This document shows positions 1 through 6,289 of a stretch of DNA of 8,451 nucleotides, one piece after another; position 1 is the first letter of the stretch, and each line of letters begins with the position of its first letter. The notes beneath the pieces are model-generated. The model saw nothing but the letters and a program-made list of their open reading frames with translations. It was not told where the DNA came from and did no database searches. The translations under genes were made by a program, and so were the position numbers. Source of the stretch: an uncultured Lachnospiraceae bacterium (GTDB lineage Bacteria; Bacillota; Clostridia; Lachnospirales; Lachnospiraceae); NCBI GenBank assembly GCA_947175305.1, contig CAMWMO010000037.1:1-8451 (forward strand), in the 5' to 3' direction.

Positions 1-171
1 GTCCATCACTGCTACTGCATTGGAAGTATACTCTGGAAGCGCCTTCTCTGCACTCACGGTCAATGTGTCAAGTTCGGAAAACTGCTTCTCAGGTACTACG
101 ATCTCTGCCGCACATACTGTCGTAGAGAAAGTAAGTGCCAAAGCGAAGCCTAATGCTAAAAATTTTTTCAT
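1..171 (-). CDS. small secreted protein, copy 1 (partial, C-terminus beyond window)
   Basis: Only the first 57 residues are in the window; the frame is open to base 1. The ATG at 171-169 follows AAGGAGGA (181-188) at a 9-nt spacing. Residues 1-22 are a signal peptide: KK, then a hydrophobic stretch, then VCAA, with likely signal peptidase I cleavage near residue 21 or 22. The mature part begins with EIVVPEK. It matches the first 57 residues of the next gene upstream (404-928) at 47 of 57 positions, so the two are tandem paralogues. Differences are spread through the signal peptide and mature part; for example Cys40 of the other copy is Ser here. I do not recognise a named family, and the function is unknown beyond export across the membrane. 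It has its own promoter at 274-302. Confidence 0.85.
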   Translation of the reverse strand, partial: MKKFLALGFALALTFSTTVCAAEIVVPEKQFSELDTLTVSAEKALPEYTSNAVAVMD

Positions 172-273
172 TTTCTTAAATCCTCCTTCATTTTCAAGTG
201 TGGGCTATATCAACACAAATGTGTCAATATTCTTATAAGCTCCGGAATATATCGTTTTTATTACCCGTGTATA

Positions 274-302
274 ATTTTAAAATTTACCTAATCCAATGTC
301 AA
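274..302 (-). promoter_or_regulatory. sigma-A-type promoter of secreted protein copy 1
   Basis: TTGACA (297-302) and TAAAAT (274-279) are separated by exactly 17 nt. The spacer shares GGTAAATT with the promoter of copy 2, so promoter and gene were duplicated together. The predicted start near 267 gives a leader of about 96 nt, much longer than the roughly 37 nt of copy 2. Confidence 0.8.
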
Positions 303-322
303 TAGACTTTTCCAAAAATTGG

Positions 323-359
323 AAAAGAAACAGACCGATCACAAAAGATCGGCCTGTTT
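323..359 (-). terminator. intrinsic terminator after secreted protein copy 2
   Basis: The arms at 347-359 and 328-340 form a 13-bp stem in the minus-strand RNA, with one G-U pair and a 6-nt loop. The stem ends in UUU and continues CUUUU. It lies about 45 nt after the stop codon at 404. On the plus strand the G-U pair becomes an A-C mismatch, which supports minus-strand use. A weaker A+T-rich hairpin (308-326) follows. Confidence 0.8.
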
Positions 360-403
360 GTCCACACTTGTCATTTCTATAATGTCTAGAATCTGATATC
401 TAA

Positions 404-928
404 TTATTTGATGAGTGTGTAAATACCCTGGGAATCAAAAGCGATGGTAACAGCACCGTCATCTACTGCTGCAACATTAACTGCCTCCCATTCACCCTTA
501 ACGCACTTGTAAACGGAAACTGCATCGCCGGCTGCAACGCCCTCAACAGCGAGTGTAACCTGAGCGTCTACAAGGTTCACGCCAGGGGCGGAAAGGTTCA
601 CTACTGTCAGCATATTGCCGCCCACCTGAGCTGCCTTCTGCTGCGCGTATCTGATTGCTCCCACATCTACCTTATCTACAACACAGGTAGCGTTGGTCTC
701 TTTGCCCTCGGTAACCATGTTACTGCCGGAAGCAACCACAGCAAGATCTTCTACACCGTCCATCACTGCTACTGCATTAGAAGTATACTCAGGAAGAGAC
801 TTCTCAGCGCACACAGCCAGTGTGTCAAGTCTGGAAAAATCCTTCTCCGGTACTACGGTCTCTGCTGCACATACAGCGGTAGAGAAGGTAAGTGCTGCTA
901 CAAAACTCAGTGCTAAAAATTTCTTCAT
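404..928 (-). CDS. small secreted protein, copy 2 (174 aa)
   Basis: A complete exported protein. The ATG at 928-926 follows AGGAGGA (937-943) at 8 nt. The frame is open further upstream to 1000, but that extension runs back through the promoter at 972-1000 and is unlikely to be translated. Residues 1-22 are a signal peptide (MKKFLAL, hydrophobic core, VCAA). The mature protein is about 152 aa with three cysteines (40, 82, 142) and no membrane anchor or LPXTG motif. The last 50 residues alternate hydrophobic positions (VTLAVEG, AGDAVSVYKC, GEWEAV, DGAVTIAFDSQGIYTL), which suggests a small beta-sandwich domain. This pattern resembles the C-terminal modules of secreted Lachnospiraceae proteins, but I cannot name a family. 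The adjacent paralogue at 1-171 has the same signal peptide and mature N-terminus. Role unknown; probably an abundant secreted or cell-surface product given its promoter and ribosome site. Confidence 0.88.
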   Translation of the reverse strand: MKKFLALSFVAALTFSTAVCAAETVVPEKDFSRLDTLAVCAEKSLPEYTSNAVAVMDGVEDLAVVASGSNMVTEGKETNATCVVDKVDVGAIRYAQQKAAQVGGNMLTVVNLSAPGVNLVDAQVTLAVEGVAAGDAVSVYKCVKGEWEAVNVAAVDDGAVTIAFDSQGIYTLIK

Positions 929-971
929 GTCAAAATCCTCCTTTATGTTCAAGTGTGGTCGAGTCTTTATC

Positions 972-1000
972 ATTTTATAATTTACCATGTCCCATGTCAA
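972..1000 (-). promoter_or_regulatory. sigma-A-type promoter of secreted protein copy 2
   Basis: TTGACA (995-1000), a 17-nt spacer, and TAAAAT (972-977). It begins only 2 nt after the lipoprotein stop codon (1003-1005). The predicted start near 965 gives a leader of about 37 nt. No terminator lies between the lipoprotein gene and this promoter, so read-through can add to expression. Confidence 0.82.
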
Positions 1001-1002
1001 TT

Positions 1003-1767
1003 CTAAAATTCCAGTCGGATCGTCTCTGCGCTGGCCTCATATTCTTCCATCCGGTCATAATCCGACGTCTGGGAATAGGTGATCACATAGCTCTTATCCG
1101 CATTGATCGCATACTCCAGCTGGGATATCTCAGTGTCTCCCACCTGATAATGGCACAGGATACGGAAGGCCGGGCAGCCGTCTATCTGTATTCTCTCGAA
1201 GCTGTCGATCGTCACCTCAATATCCTCTCCGTATTCTTTGCGGAAATTTTCCTCCGTCTGCGCCTTAAAATTCTCCTCCGTCATCAGCTGCAGCGCCACA
1301 TCCCTGCCCAACGCCACATAGTAGATCGTGGAAGCGTCAATGGGATAGCGTTTCGTCACATACATCCCCTCGATGTCCTCTGATTCCGCAAAGGCTTCCG
1401 GCAGCGTGAAACTGCATCCCTTGGTCACGGGCGCATTCTCTACTATCGACACATCCATCTCATTTTCTTCCAGCATCTCCTCCGTCAGCTGCTCTCTCAG
1501 TGTCTCATCCATCTCCACCGGCGCCATAAAGTTGCCTTCTACTGCCGCCGCCTCATGTCCACTCATCTGTGCAGACTCACCATCATCTTCCTCTCCCGGC
1601 TCTGCATTCTCGTCGTCCTGTATCTCAGCCTCGCCGTCCTGCAACGCATCGGAAATATCTTCACCGCTTTGCGCCTCTGCGCTGGTATGTACTGCTGTCT
1701 CCCCGCCACAGCCTGCGATCAGGAGTGCACAGGCCAACAGGAGACCGCCCACTGTCTTTCTCTTCAT
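1003..1767 (-). CDS. acidic lipoprotein with PsbP/DcrB-like C-terminal domain (254 aa)
   Basis: The start chosen is the ATG at 1767-1765: it begins a lipoprotein signal (MKRKTVGGLLLACALLIAGC, lipobox LIAGC with Cys20) and follows AAAGG at about 11 nt. The in-frame ATG at 1830 would put 21 charged residues before the signal and has a poorly placed ribosome site. The product should be exported and lipid-anchored at Cys20. Residues 21-75 are a disordered, very acidic Glu/Asp-rich linker. Residues 115-254 form a folded domain: FTLPEAF, then STIYYVALGRD, a charged helix with EENF repeated, IQIDGCPAFRILCHY, SYVITYS, and a final SAETIRLEF. The order resembles PsbP/DcrB-type lipoproteins of Firmicutes; this is pattern recognition, not an alignment. 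Function unknown. Transcribed from the promoter at 1876-1904. Confidence 0.85.
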   Translation of the reverse strand: MKRKTVGGLLLACALLIAGCGGETAVHTSAEAQSGEDISDALQDGEAEIQDDENAEPGEEDDGESAQMSGHEAAAVEGNFMAPVEMDETLREQLTEEMLEENEMDVSIVENAPVTKGCSFTLPEAFAESEDIEGMYVTKRYPIDASTIYYVALGRDVALQLMTEENFKAQTEENFRKEYGEDIEVTIDSFERIQIDGCPAFRILCHYQVGDTEISQLEYAINADKSYVITYSQTSDYDRMEEYEASAETIRLEF

Positions 1768-1837
1768 ACTTCGGGCTGCCTTTCTCTCATCTTTATTTTT
1801 GCTAAACTTCCTCTGCACGGGTCCGCGCATACCTAAA

Positions 1838-1861
1838 GACGCAAGCCAAACGGCCTGCGTC
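1838..1861 (-). other. GC-rich hairpin at the 5' end of the lipoprotein mRNA
   Basis: Arms 1852-1861 and 1838-1847 pair over 10 bp with one G-U in the minus-strand RNA, loop GUUU, followed by UUUAGG. With the predicted transcript start near 1869, the stem begins about 8 nt from the 5' end and 70 nt before the start codon. It could protect the 5' end or weakly terminate read-through from the DUF1540 gene. The U-run of three is too short for a confident terminator. Confidence 0.55.
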
Positions 1862-1875
1862 CAACATATATAACT

Positions 1876-1904
1876 ATTGTAATATAAAAATTAAAAACTG
1901 GCAA
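1876..1904 (-). promoter_or_regulatory. sigma-A-type promoter of the lipoprotein gene
   Basis: TTGCCA (1899-1904), a 17-nt A+T-rich spacer, and TACAAT (1876-1881); each box is one base off consensus. The -35 box lies inside an imperfect palindrome, TGGCAATTACCA (1899-1910), which could be an operator, though the symmetry is too weak to claim one. Confidence 0.72.
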
Positions 1905-1919
1905 TTACCAATTCCCGCC

Positions 1920-2234
1920 TTACCCTTCTCTAAAGGTCGCACACTGGGTCTGTTTGCAGTCGCAGGCGCCTCCGCCCCGGATATCCACATGCTCTGCATG
2001 GCATTTATAGTTTGAATTATACTTACATTTTTCCGCCTCACAGTCAATGCTTATTGTCCTGCAGGGGTGATCCAGAGAACTCACATAGGCGCCGTCCCGC
2101 CTCTGGGAAAAGCTCTCACAGCAGGTCTCTTCACAATCACAGGCGCGGCTGCCGCCTACCATGATATCTCCTTTACAGCAACAATCCTCCTGATTGTAGC
2201 TACAGTTTGTCACACCGCATTTCAATTCCGCCAT
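1920..2234 (-). CDS. tandem DUF1540-domain cysteine-rich protein (104 aa)
   Basis: The chosen start is the ATG at 2234, preceded by AGGTGG at 6 nt; an upstream in-frame GTG at 2252 lies before that ribosome site. The 104-residue protein has 16 cysteines and no signal peptide or membrane segment. It consists of two copies of one motif. Copy 1 (residues 4-42) is CGVTNCSYN, CKGDIMVGG, ACDCEETCCESF. Copy 2 (63-101) is IDCEAEKCKYN, CHAEHVDIRGG, ACDCKQTQCATF. The CxxxxC, C-x2/3-hydrophobic-x-V/I and final T-x-C-x-x-F pattern is that of DUF1540 (PF07561), common in Clostridia and of unknown function. The cysteines are paired enough to bind metal, but that is inference. It lies 61 nt after the glycosyltransferase gene with no terminator or clear promoter between, so it may be the last gene of the thrS unit. 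Confidence 0.88.
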   Translation of the reverse strand: MAELKCGVTNCSYNQEDCCCKGDIMVGGSRACDCEETCCESFSQRRDGAYVSSLDHPCRTISIDCEAEKCKYNSNYKCHAEHVDIRGGGACDCKQTQCATFREG

Positions 2235-2295
2235 AATACCCCACCTTTCCACGTTTGCCGTTATTTATATTTGTCATGGAATATTATGACCGGCC

Positions 2296-3921
2296 TTATG
2301 AAATTTTATACAGATTAAACCAATAACGTTCCAATAAAAAGCTGCCCACTTCCTCCACGGAAAGGCCCGCTTCCCGCCATTCCTCTACAATGTCATCCCG
2401 GCTGTTGAAGCTGCCGACAAACCAGAGATTTCCTTCTTTACTCGTATCAAAATCCTTCGCGTCCACCAGTTTCCTGATCTCATCCACACTCTCCAGTGTG
2501 CCGCAGGGCCCGATCATCTCCTGGATCAGAGATTCCGCACTGCCACACCACAAAAAACGCTCTGTGTTCTGCGGCAGATAATAAGCTGTCACAGCCTGCA
2601 CCTGATCGAAATTATAGATGACTGTATCCTCCGGAGCAATCAGCGAAAGCGCCGTCTCTGTCTCTCTCATGGAAACGATCTTATACTCCTCCTCGCCGCA
2701 AAAAGCGCGATAATCCCGCAGTCCCACTGCGATCACAAAAATGGTAAGCAGGAGACCAAGCGTGCGTTTTAGTTTACATAATGCTATATCCGGTTTTGTT
2801 TGTTCTTTTAGTTTACATAACATTTCATCCAATCCCAGCGCAAAGCTGAACCAGAGGCAGCCAAGCGCAGGAATCATATAGCGGTATACAAAGATCGGGC
2901 GGATCAGAATCGACGACGCAAAGCCAAACGCCACCAGCCCTGCCAAAACGCCCACGCCGGCCAACATATAGACAGCCTGGTCCTCGCGTATTTGTCTCCC
3001 ATTATGGTATAGTTTTTTCTCATTTTCCCTATTTTTCGACAGAAATTCGGGAAGTACCGCATATCCCACCACTGCCACATACGCCGCAAACAACACCACC
3101 GCCCACACCGTATTCAACACATCATTCGCGAAGGCCGGCTTCATCAGAAATTTGACACAGCCTCCCAGAGACCGCCAGGTCAGCGGCAAAATCCAGTAGC
3201 TTTCGCGAACCGCACTAATCTGTTCCACCAGCGCAAAAAGCCAGGGCACATAGCCGACAACAGACGCCACGGCATAGCAGATCCACTCCCGCAGTCGCCC
3301 CCTGTCCAGGCATAGAAACATAACAAGCAGATACAGGTAAACCATCCCTACCGCCACAGCGGCAAAATACTGGGTGTAGGCCGCCGCCAGCCCGTACAGA
3401 ACAAGAGCCGTGCCGTGAAGATACCTCCTATTTTCCATCAGGCATCCGTGGGCGTGCCAAAAGGCCGCCGTCACGAACAGGAGCGACCAGCTATACATCC
3501 GCACCTCCACCGTGTAGGCCGGAAGCTGGGGCATGGCTGTCACACAGAACAAAAACAGCCCTCCCGTGAAGATCCCCCACCTTTTTCGGATCCATATCAC
3601 ACTGTATAGCAGCAGCAATAAATAGGGCAGCGTAGATACCAGCTTCGCCGGGATCACCGTCCCGATCCCCGGCATTATTAGTTTACATAAGTCTGTAAAA
3701 AATTTGACAATCATATAATACAGCGGCGGATGTACGTCAGCCGCTGTAAAACGAATCAACTCCCCGTAAGAATGTTCTGCCATGCTCACGGTAAAAAGCT
3801 CATCATACCAGATATCCCGGCTAAAACACAGGAGGATGCTCCTGCCAAGCATCCCTGTGCTCAGGCAGATAAGCAGCCATCCTATGATCTCCCTGCCGGA
3901 AATTTTACGTTCCCGTATCAT
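2296..3921 (-). CDS. GT-C membrane glycosyltransferase, PMT/ArnT (GT39-like) type (541 aa)
   Basis: An integral membrane protein with about ten or more hydrophobic segments. The first external loop holds the GT-C signature: IWYDELFT with Asp40-Glu41 (the acidic pair that acts in catalysis and metal binding in PMT/ArnT enzymes) and DVHPPLYY at 62-69. Members move a sugar from a polyprenyl-phosphate carrier to a protein, lipid or polymer outside the membrane; donor and acceptor here cannot be read from sequence. The ATG at 3921 follows AAGGA at 8 nt, 39 nt after thrS, with no terminator between, so co-transcription is likely. Residues 368-385 (LCKLKEQTKPDIALCKLK) form a basic loop between two hydrophobic segments, probably cytoplasmic. 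They are encoded by an A+T-rich repeat insert using TTA, TGT, AAA and CTA codons unlike the rest of the gene. A third copy of the repeat encodes residues 78-81. Confidence 0.88.
   Translation of the reverse strand: MIRERKISGREIIGWLLICLSTGMLGRSILLCFSRDIWYDELFTVSMAEHSYGELIRFTAADVHPPLYYMIVKFFTDLCKLIMPGIGTVIPAKLVSTLPYLLLLLYSVIWIRKRWGIFTGGLFLFCVTAMPQLPAYTVEVRMYSWSLLFVTAAFWHAHGCLMENRRYLHGTALVLYGLAAAYTQYFAAVAVGMVYLYLLVMFLCLDRGRLREWICYAVASVVGYVPWLFALVEQISAVRESYWILPLTWRSLGGCVKFLMKPAFANDVLNTVWAVVLFAAYVAVVGYAVLPEFLSKNRENEKKLYHNGRQIREDQAVYMLAGVGVLAGLVAFGFASSILIRPIFVYRYMIPALGCLWFSFALGLDEMLCKLKEQTKPDIALCKLKRTLGLLLTIFVIAVGLRDYRAFCGEEEYKIVSMRETETALSLIAPEDTVIYNFDQVQAVTAYYLPQNTERFLWCGSAESLIQEMIGPCGTLESVDEIRKLVDAKDFDTSKEGNLWFVGSFNSRDDIVEEWREAGLSVEEVGSFLLERYWFNLYKIS
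2767..2820 (-). repeat. pair of direct repeats inside the glycosyltransferase gene
   Basis: Two perfect copies of TTATGTAAACTAAAA (minus strand, 2806-2820 and 2767-2781) with a period of 39 nt, or 13 codons. The 24 nt between them are A-rich. Both copies are read as LCKLK. The block containing them (2761-2820) has 18 G+C of 60, against 35 of 60 for 2881-2940 in the same gene. Confidence 0.8.
3679..3690 (-). repeat. third copy of the TTATGTAAACTA repeat
   Basis: A perfect 12-base copy on the minus strand, in the same reading frame as the pair at 2767-2820, encoding LCKL at residues 78-81 of the glycosyltransferase, just after the HPP motif region. No partner lies 39 nt away. Confidence 0.65.
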
Positions 3922-3960
3922 TCATTCTTTCCTTTGCTGTCCGGATTCCGATCCTGCATA

Positions 3961-5925
3961 CTACTTCTGTCCTTCTACGACTTCTTCCTTGCGGATCTCC
4001 TTCGTCCGAATTTCCTTACAGATCTGATCGATAAAATCGCCAAGAGGCTTCACACCTTCATCTCCCGCATAACGGCTTCTGACAGACACGGTCTTATCTT
4101 CCGCTTCCTGGGCGCCCACCACCAGCATGTAGGGCACCTTGTTCAGACGAGCCTCTCTGATCTTAAAGCCGATCTTCTCAGAGCGGTTATCCACCGTCAC
4201 ATCCACATCGTTTCTCGCAAGCTCTTTACGAACCTCCTCCGCATACCCCTCATACTTCTCGGAGATCGGCAGCACGCGCACCTGCTCAGGACAAAGCCAG
4301 GTGGGGAATTTACCCGCATATTTCTCGATCAGCCATGCCAGCGTTCTCTCATAACAGCCCAGAGAAGTCCTGTGGATAATATAGGGACGGACGCGCTCGC
4401 CGTTTGCATCGATAAAGTACATATCAAACTGCTCCGCCAGCAGCGCATCCCACTGGATGGTGATCATGGTATCATCTTTGCCGTAGACGTTCTTTGCATT
4501 GATATCCACCTTCGGCCCGTAGAAAGCGGCCTCGCCCACATCCTCGGTAAAGGGAATCTCCAGTTCTGTCAGTATATCCCGGATATGCGCTTCTGTCTCG
4601 TTCCAGACCTCAGGCTCACCGATATATTTCCCCGGATTCTCCGGATCCCATTTGGACAGATGCCAGGTGGTATCCTCCATCACGCCCAAGGTTGACATAA
4701 CATGCTTTGCCAGAGCGATACAGCCCTTGAACTCCTCCACCATCTGATCCGGCCGCACGATCAAGTGTCCTTCGGAGATGGTGAACTGGCGCACGCGGGT
4801 CAGGCCGTGCATCTCGCCCGAGTCTTCATTTCTGAAAAGTGTGGAAGTCTCGCCGTAACGGATGGGCAGATCCCGGTAGGAGTGCTGTGTATTCTTATAG
4901 CAGTAATACTGGAAAGGGCAGGTCATAGGCCGCAGGGCGAAGACTTCTTTGTCCTTCTCCTCGTCTCCCAATACAAACATGCCCTCCTTATAGTGATCCC
5001 AATGACCAGACATCTTATAGAGATCGCTCTTCGCCATAAGGGGGGTCTTCGTCCGCACATAGCCCCACTCCTTATCTTCCAGATCCTCGATCCAGCGCTG
5101 TAATTTCATTACCATCTTAGTACCCTTGGGCAAAAGTAAGGGCAGTCCCTGTCCGATCACATCCACTGTGGTGAAAAGCTCCATCTCCCGTCCCAGCTTA
5201 TTGTGATCCCGGCGTTTAATGTCCTCCAGATGCTCCAGATATGCCTCCAGCTCCTCTTTCTTCGCAAAGGCCGTTCCGTAAATACGCTGCAGCTGGGCCT
5301 TGTTAGAGTCACCCCGCCAGTAAGCCATGGAGGAGGAGATCAATTTGTAAGCCTTGATGTTTTTCGTACTCATCAGATGGGGGCCGGCACACAGATCTAC
5401 GAAACCGCCCTGGTCATAGAAGGAGATCTCGGCATCCTCCGGCAGATCCTGAATCAACTCCACCTTGTAAGGCTCGTTCCTCTCTTCCATATATTTGACA
5501 GCCTCATCTCTGGGCAGAGTAAAGCGCTCCAGCTTATGCCCCTCCTTGATGATCTTCTTCATCTCCGCTTCCAGTTTATCCAGATCCTCTCTGGAAAAAG
5601 GCGCCGCGTCGAAATCATAGTAGAAGCCCTCCTCGATAGCGGGACCGATGGTCACCTTCGCCTCCGGGAACAGCCGCTTCACCGCTTCCGCCAGCACATG
5701 GGAAGCCGTATGCCTGACGACCTTAAGCCCCTCCGGGTCGTTAGCTGTCAAAATATTCAACTGGCAGTCCGCGTCAATGACTGTCCGCAGATCCTTCACC
5801 TCTCCGTCCACCTCACCGGCACATGCCATCCGGGCAAGCCCCTCGGAGATGTCCATAGCAATGTCATAGATGCTCATCGCCTGTGCATATTCCTTTGAAG
5901 AGCCGTCTTTTAAAGTGATTTTCAT
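3961..5925 (-). CDS. thrS: threonyl-tRNA synthetase (654 aa)
   Basis: Charges tRNA-Thr in the cytoplasm, with full family length and domain order. Residues 1-62 are the TGS domain. Residues 63-240 are the editing domain with H72-x3-H76 (HTASH) and C179-x3-H183 (CAGPH), the metal-type site that removes mischarged serine. The class II core follows: MTCPF with Cys336, motif 2 FRNEDSGEMHGLTRVRQFT, His387, His518 in YIIHRTSLG, and motif 3 GCYERTLAWLIEKY. Cys336, His387 and His518 match the zinc ligands known in E. coli ThrRS. The C-terminal anticodon-binding domain starts near LCPEQVRVLPIS (545). Some core segments differ from the common form: TISEGH where TQDDAH is usual, and TSLGCYER in place of AxLGSxER. 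I read this as a lineage variant, not damage. The ATG at 5925 has a modest ribosome site (AAGGATGGGA). The gene lies 80 nt after the 87-aa gene, under the T-box. Confidence 0.97.
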   Translation of the reverse strand: MKITLKDGSSKEYAQAMSIYDIAMDISEGLARMACAGEVDGEVKDLRTVIDADCQLNILTANDPEGLKVVRHTASHVLAEAVKRLFPEAKVTIGPAIEEGFYYDFDAAPFSREDLDKLEAEMKKIIKEGHKLERFTLPRDEAVKYMEERNEPYKVELIQDLPEDAEISFYDQGGFVDLCAGPHLMSTKNIKAYKLISSSMAYWRGDSNKAQLQRIYGTAFAKKEELEAYLEHLEDIKRRDHNKLGREMELFTTVDVIGQGLPLLLPKGTKMVMKLQRWIEDLEDKEWGYVRTKTPLMAKSDLYKMSGHWDHYKEGMFVLGDEEKDKEVFALRPMTCPFQYYCYKNTQHSYRDLPIRYGETSTLFRNEDSGEMHGLTRVRQFTISEGHLIVRPDQMVEEFKGCIALAKHVMSTLGVMEDTTWHLSKWDPENPGKYIGEPEVWNETEAHIRDILTELEIPFTEDVGEAAFYGPKVDINAKNVYGKDDTMITIQWDALLAEQFDMYFIDANGERVRPYIIHRTSLGCYERTLAWLIEKYAGKFPTWLCPEQVRVLPISEKYEGYAEEVRKELARNDVDVTVDNRSEKIGFKIREARLNKVPYMLVVGAQEAEDKTVSVRSRYAGDEGVKPLGDFIDQICKEIRTKEIRKEEVVEGQK

Positions 5926-6005
5926 GGTTTTATCCCATCCTTTCCTTTTCTATATTTCACCGTTTCTACGTTTCTCCTTACTTACTTTTTCATGGTCATC
6001 TATAC

Positions 6006-6269
6006 TTAAGCATTCTCCTCATCCTTACTTTCATAGTATTGATTCCCATTTTTACTGCCGTTTCCACTTCCATTGTTCGCATTGTGCGATAAAACATTGA
6101 TTCCATGTGTCAGCGGTGCTGTCAAAAGGCCAATGCAGATTCCTGCAAGAAACAGGATTGCACCGAGCAGACAGAAATCCAGTTTCGTGAAAGTGATCTC
6201 GTCTCTCATATAGTCACCTGTCATTTCTTTCAGCTCCGCCGCTCTCTCCTTTAGTTGTACTGTGGTCAT
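6006..6269 (-). CDS. T-box-controlled small membrane protein (87 aa)
   Basis: The ATG at 6269 follows AAAGGAGAG at 6 nt, directly after the T-box terminator. In-frame extension upstream to 6374 would run through the T-box and is rejected. Residues 1-28 are charged and amphipathic (MTTVQLKERAAELKEM), probably cytoplasmic. Residues 29-51 are one hydrophobic segment (LDFCLLGAILFLAGICIGLLT). The tail is Asn/Gly/Ser-rich and then acidic (ending SKDEENA). It has no signal peptidase site and I recognise no family. Its place between a threonine T-box and thrS means it should rise when tRNA-Thr is uncharged. Seven of 87 residues are Thr, with two straight after Met1, but with a T-box present there is no need to invoke a leader-peptide role. 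The good ribosome site and protein-like composition argue for a real gene; function unknown. Confidence 0.82.
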   Translation of the reverse strand: MTTVQLKERAAELKEMTGDYMRDEITFTKLDFCLLGAILFLAGICIGLLTAPLTHGINVLSHNANNGSGNGSKNGNQYYESKDEENA

Positions 6270-6289
6270 GGTTTGCTCTCCTTTCCTTA

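Noticed and set aside
308..326. Second hairpin TTTTCCAA-aaa-TTGGAAAA beside the copy 2 terminator
   Set aside because: A+T-rich with a 3-nt loop; adds little beyond the main terminator and may be chance.
1768..1830. Upstream start for the lipoprotein (ATG at 1830)
   Set aside because: It would place 21 charged residues before a clean lipoprotein signal peptide, and its nearest AGG is too close to the start codon.
2272..2289. Inverted repeat GTCAT-n8-ATGAC between the glycosyltransferase and DUF1540 genes
   Set aside because: Only 5-bp arms in an A+T-rich gap, with no promoter elements well placed around it.
2767..3690. CRISPR-like reading of the repeated 12-mers
   Set aside because: Units are too short, spacing is irregular, and all lie in frame inside an intact protein gene.
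3730..4695. Long plus-strand open frame antisense to the end of thrS and the start of the glycosyltransferase gene
   Set aside because: It is opposite two well-supported genes, has no ribosome site, and its translation shows no domain; it reflects the G+C-rich codon use of thrS.
5203..5898. Plus-strand open frame of 231 codons antisense to thrS
   Set aside because: Antisense shadow of a highly conserved gene, with no promoter or ribosome site and no recognisable protein features.
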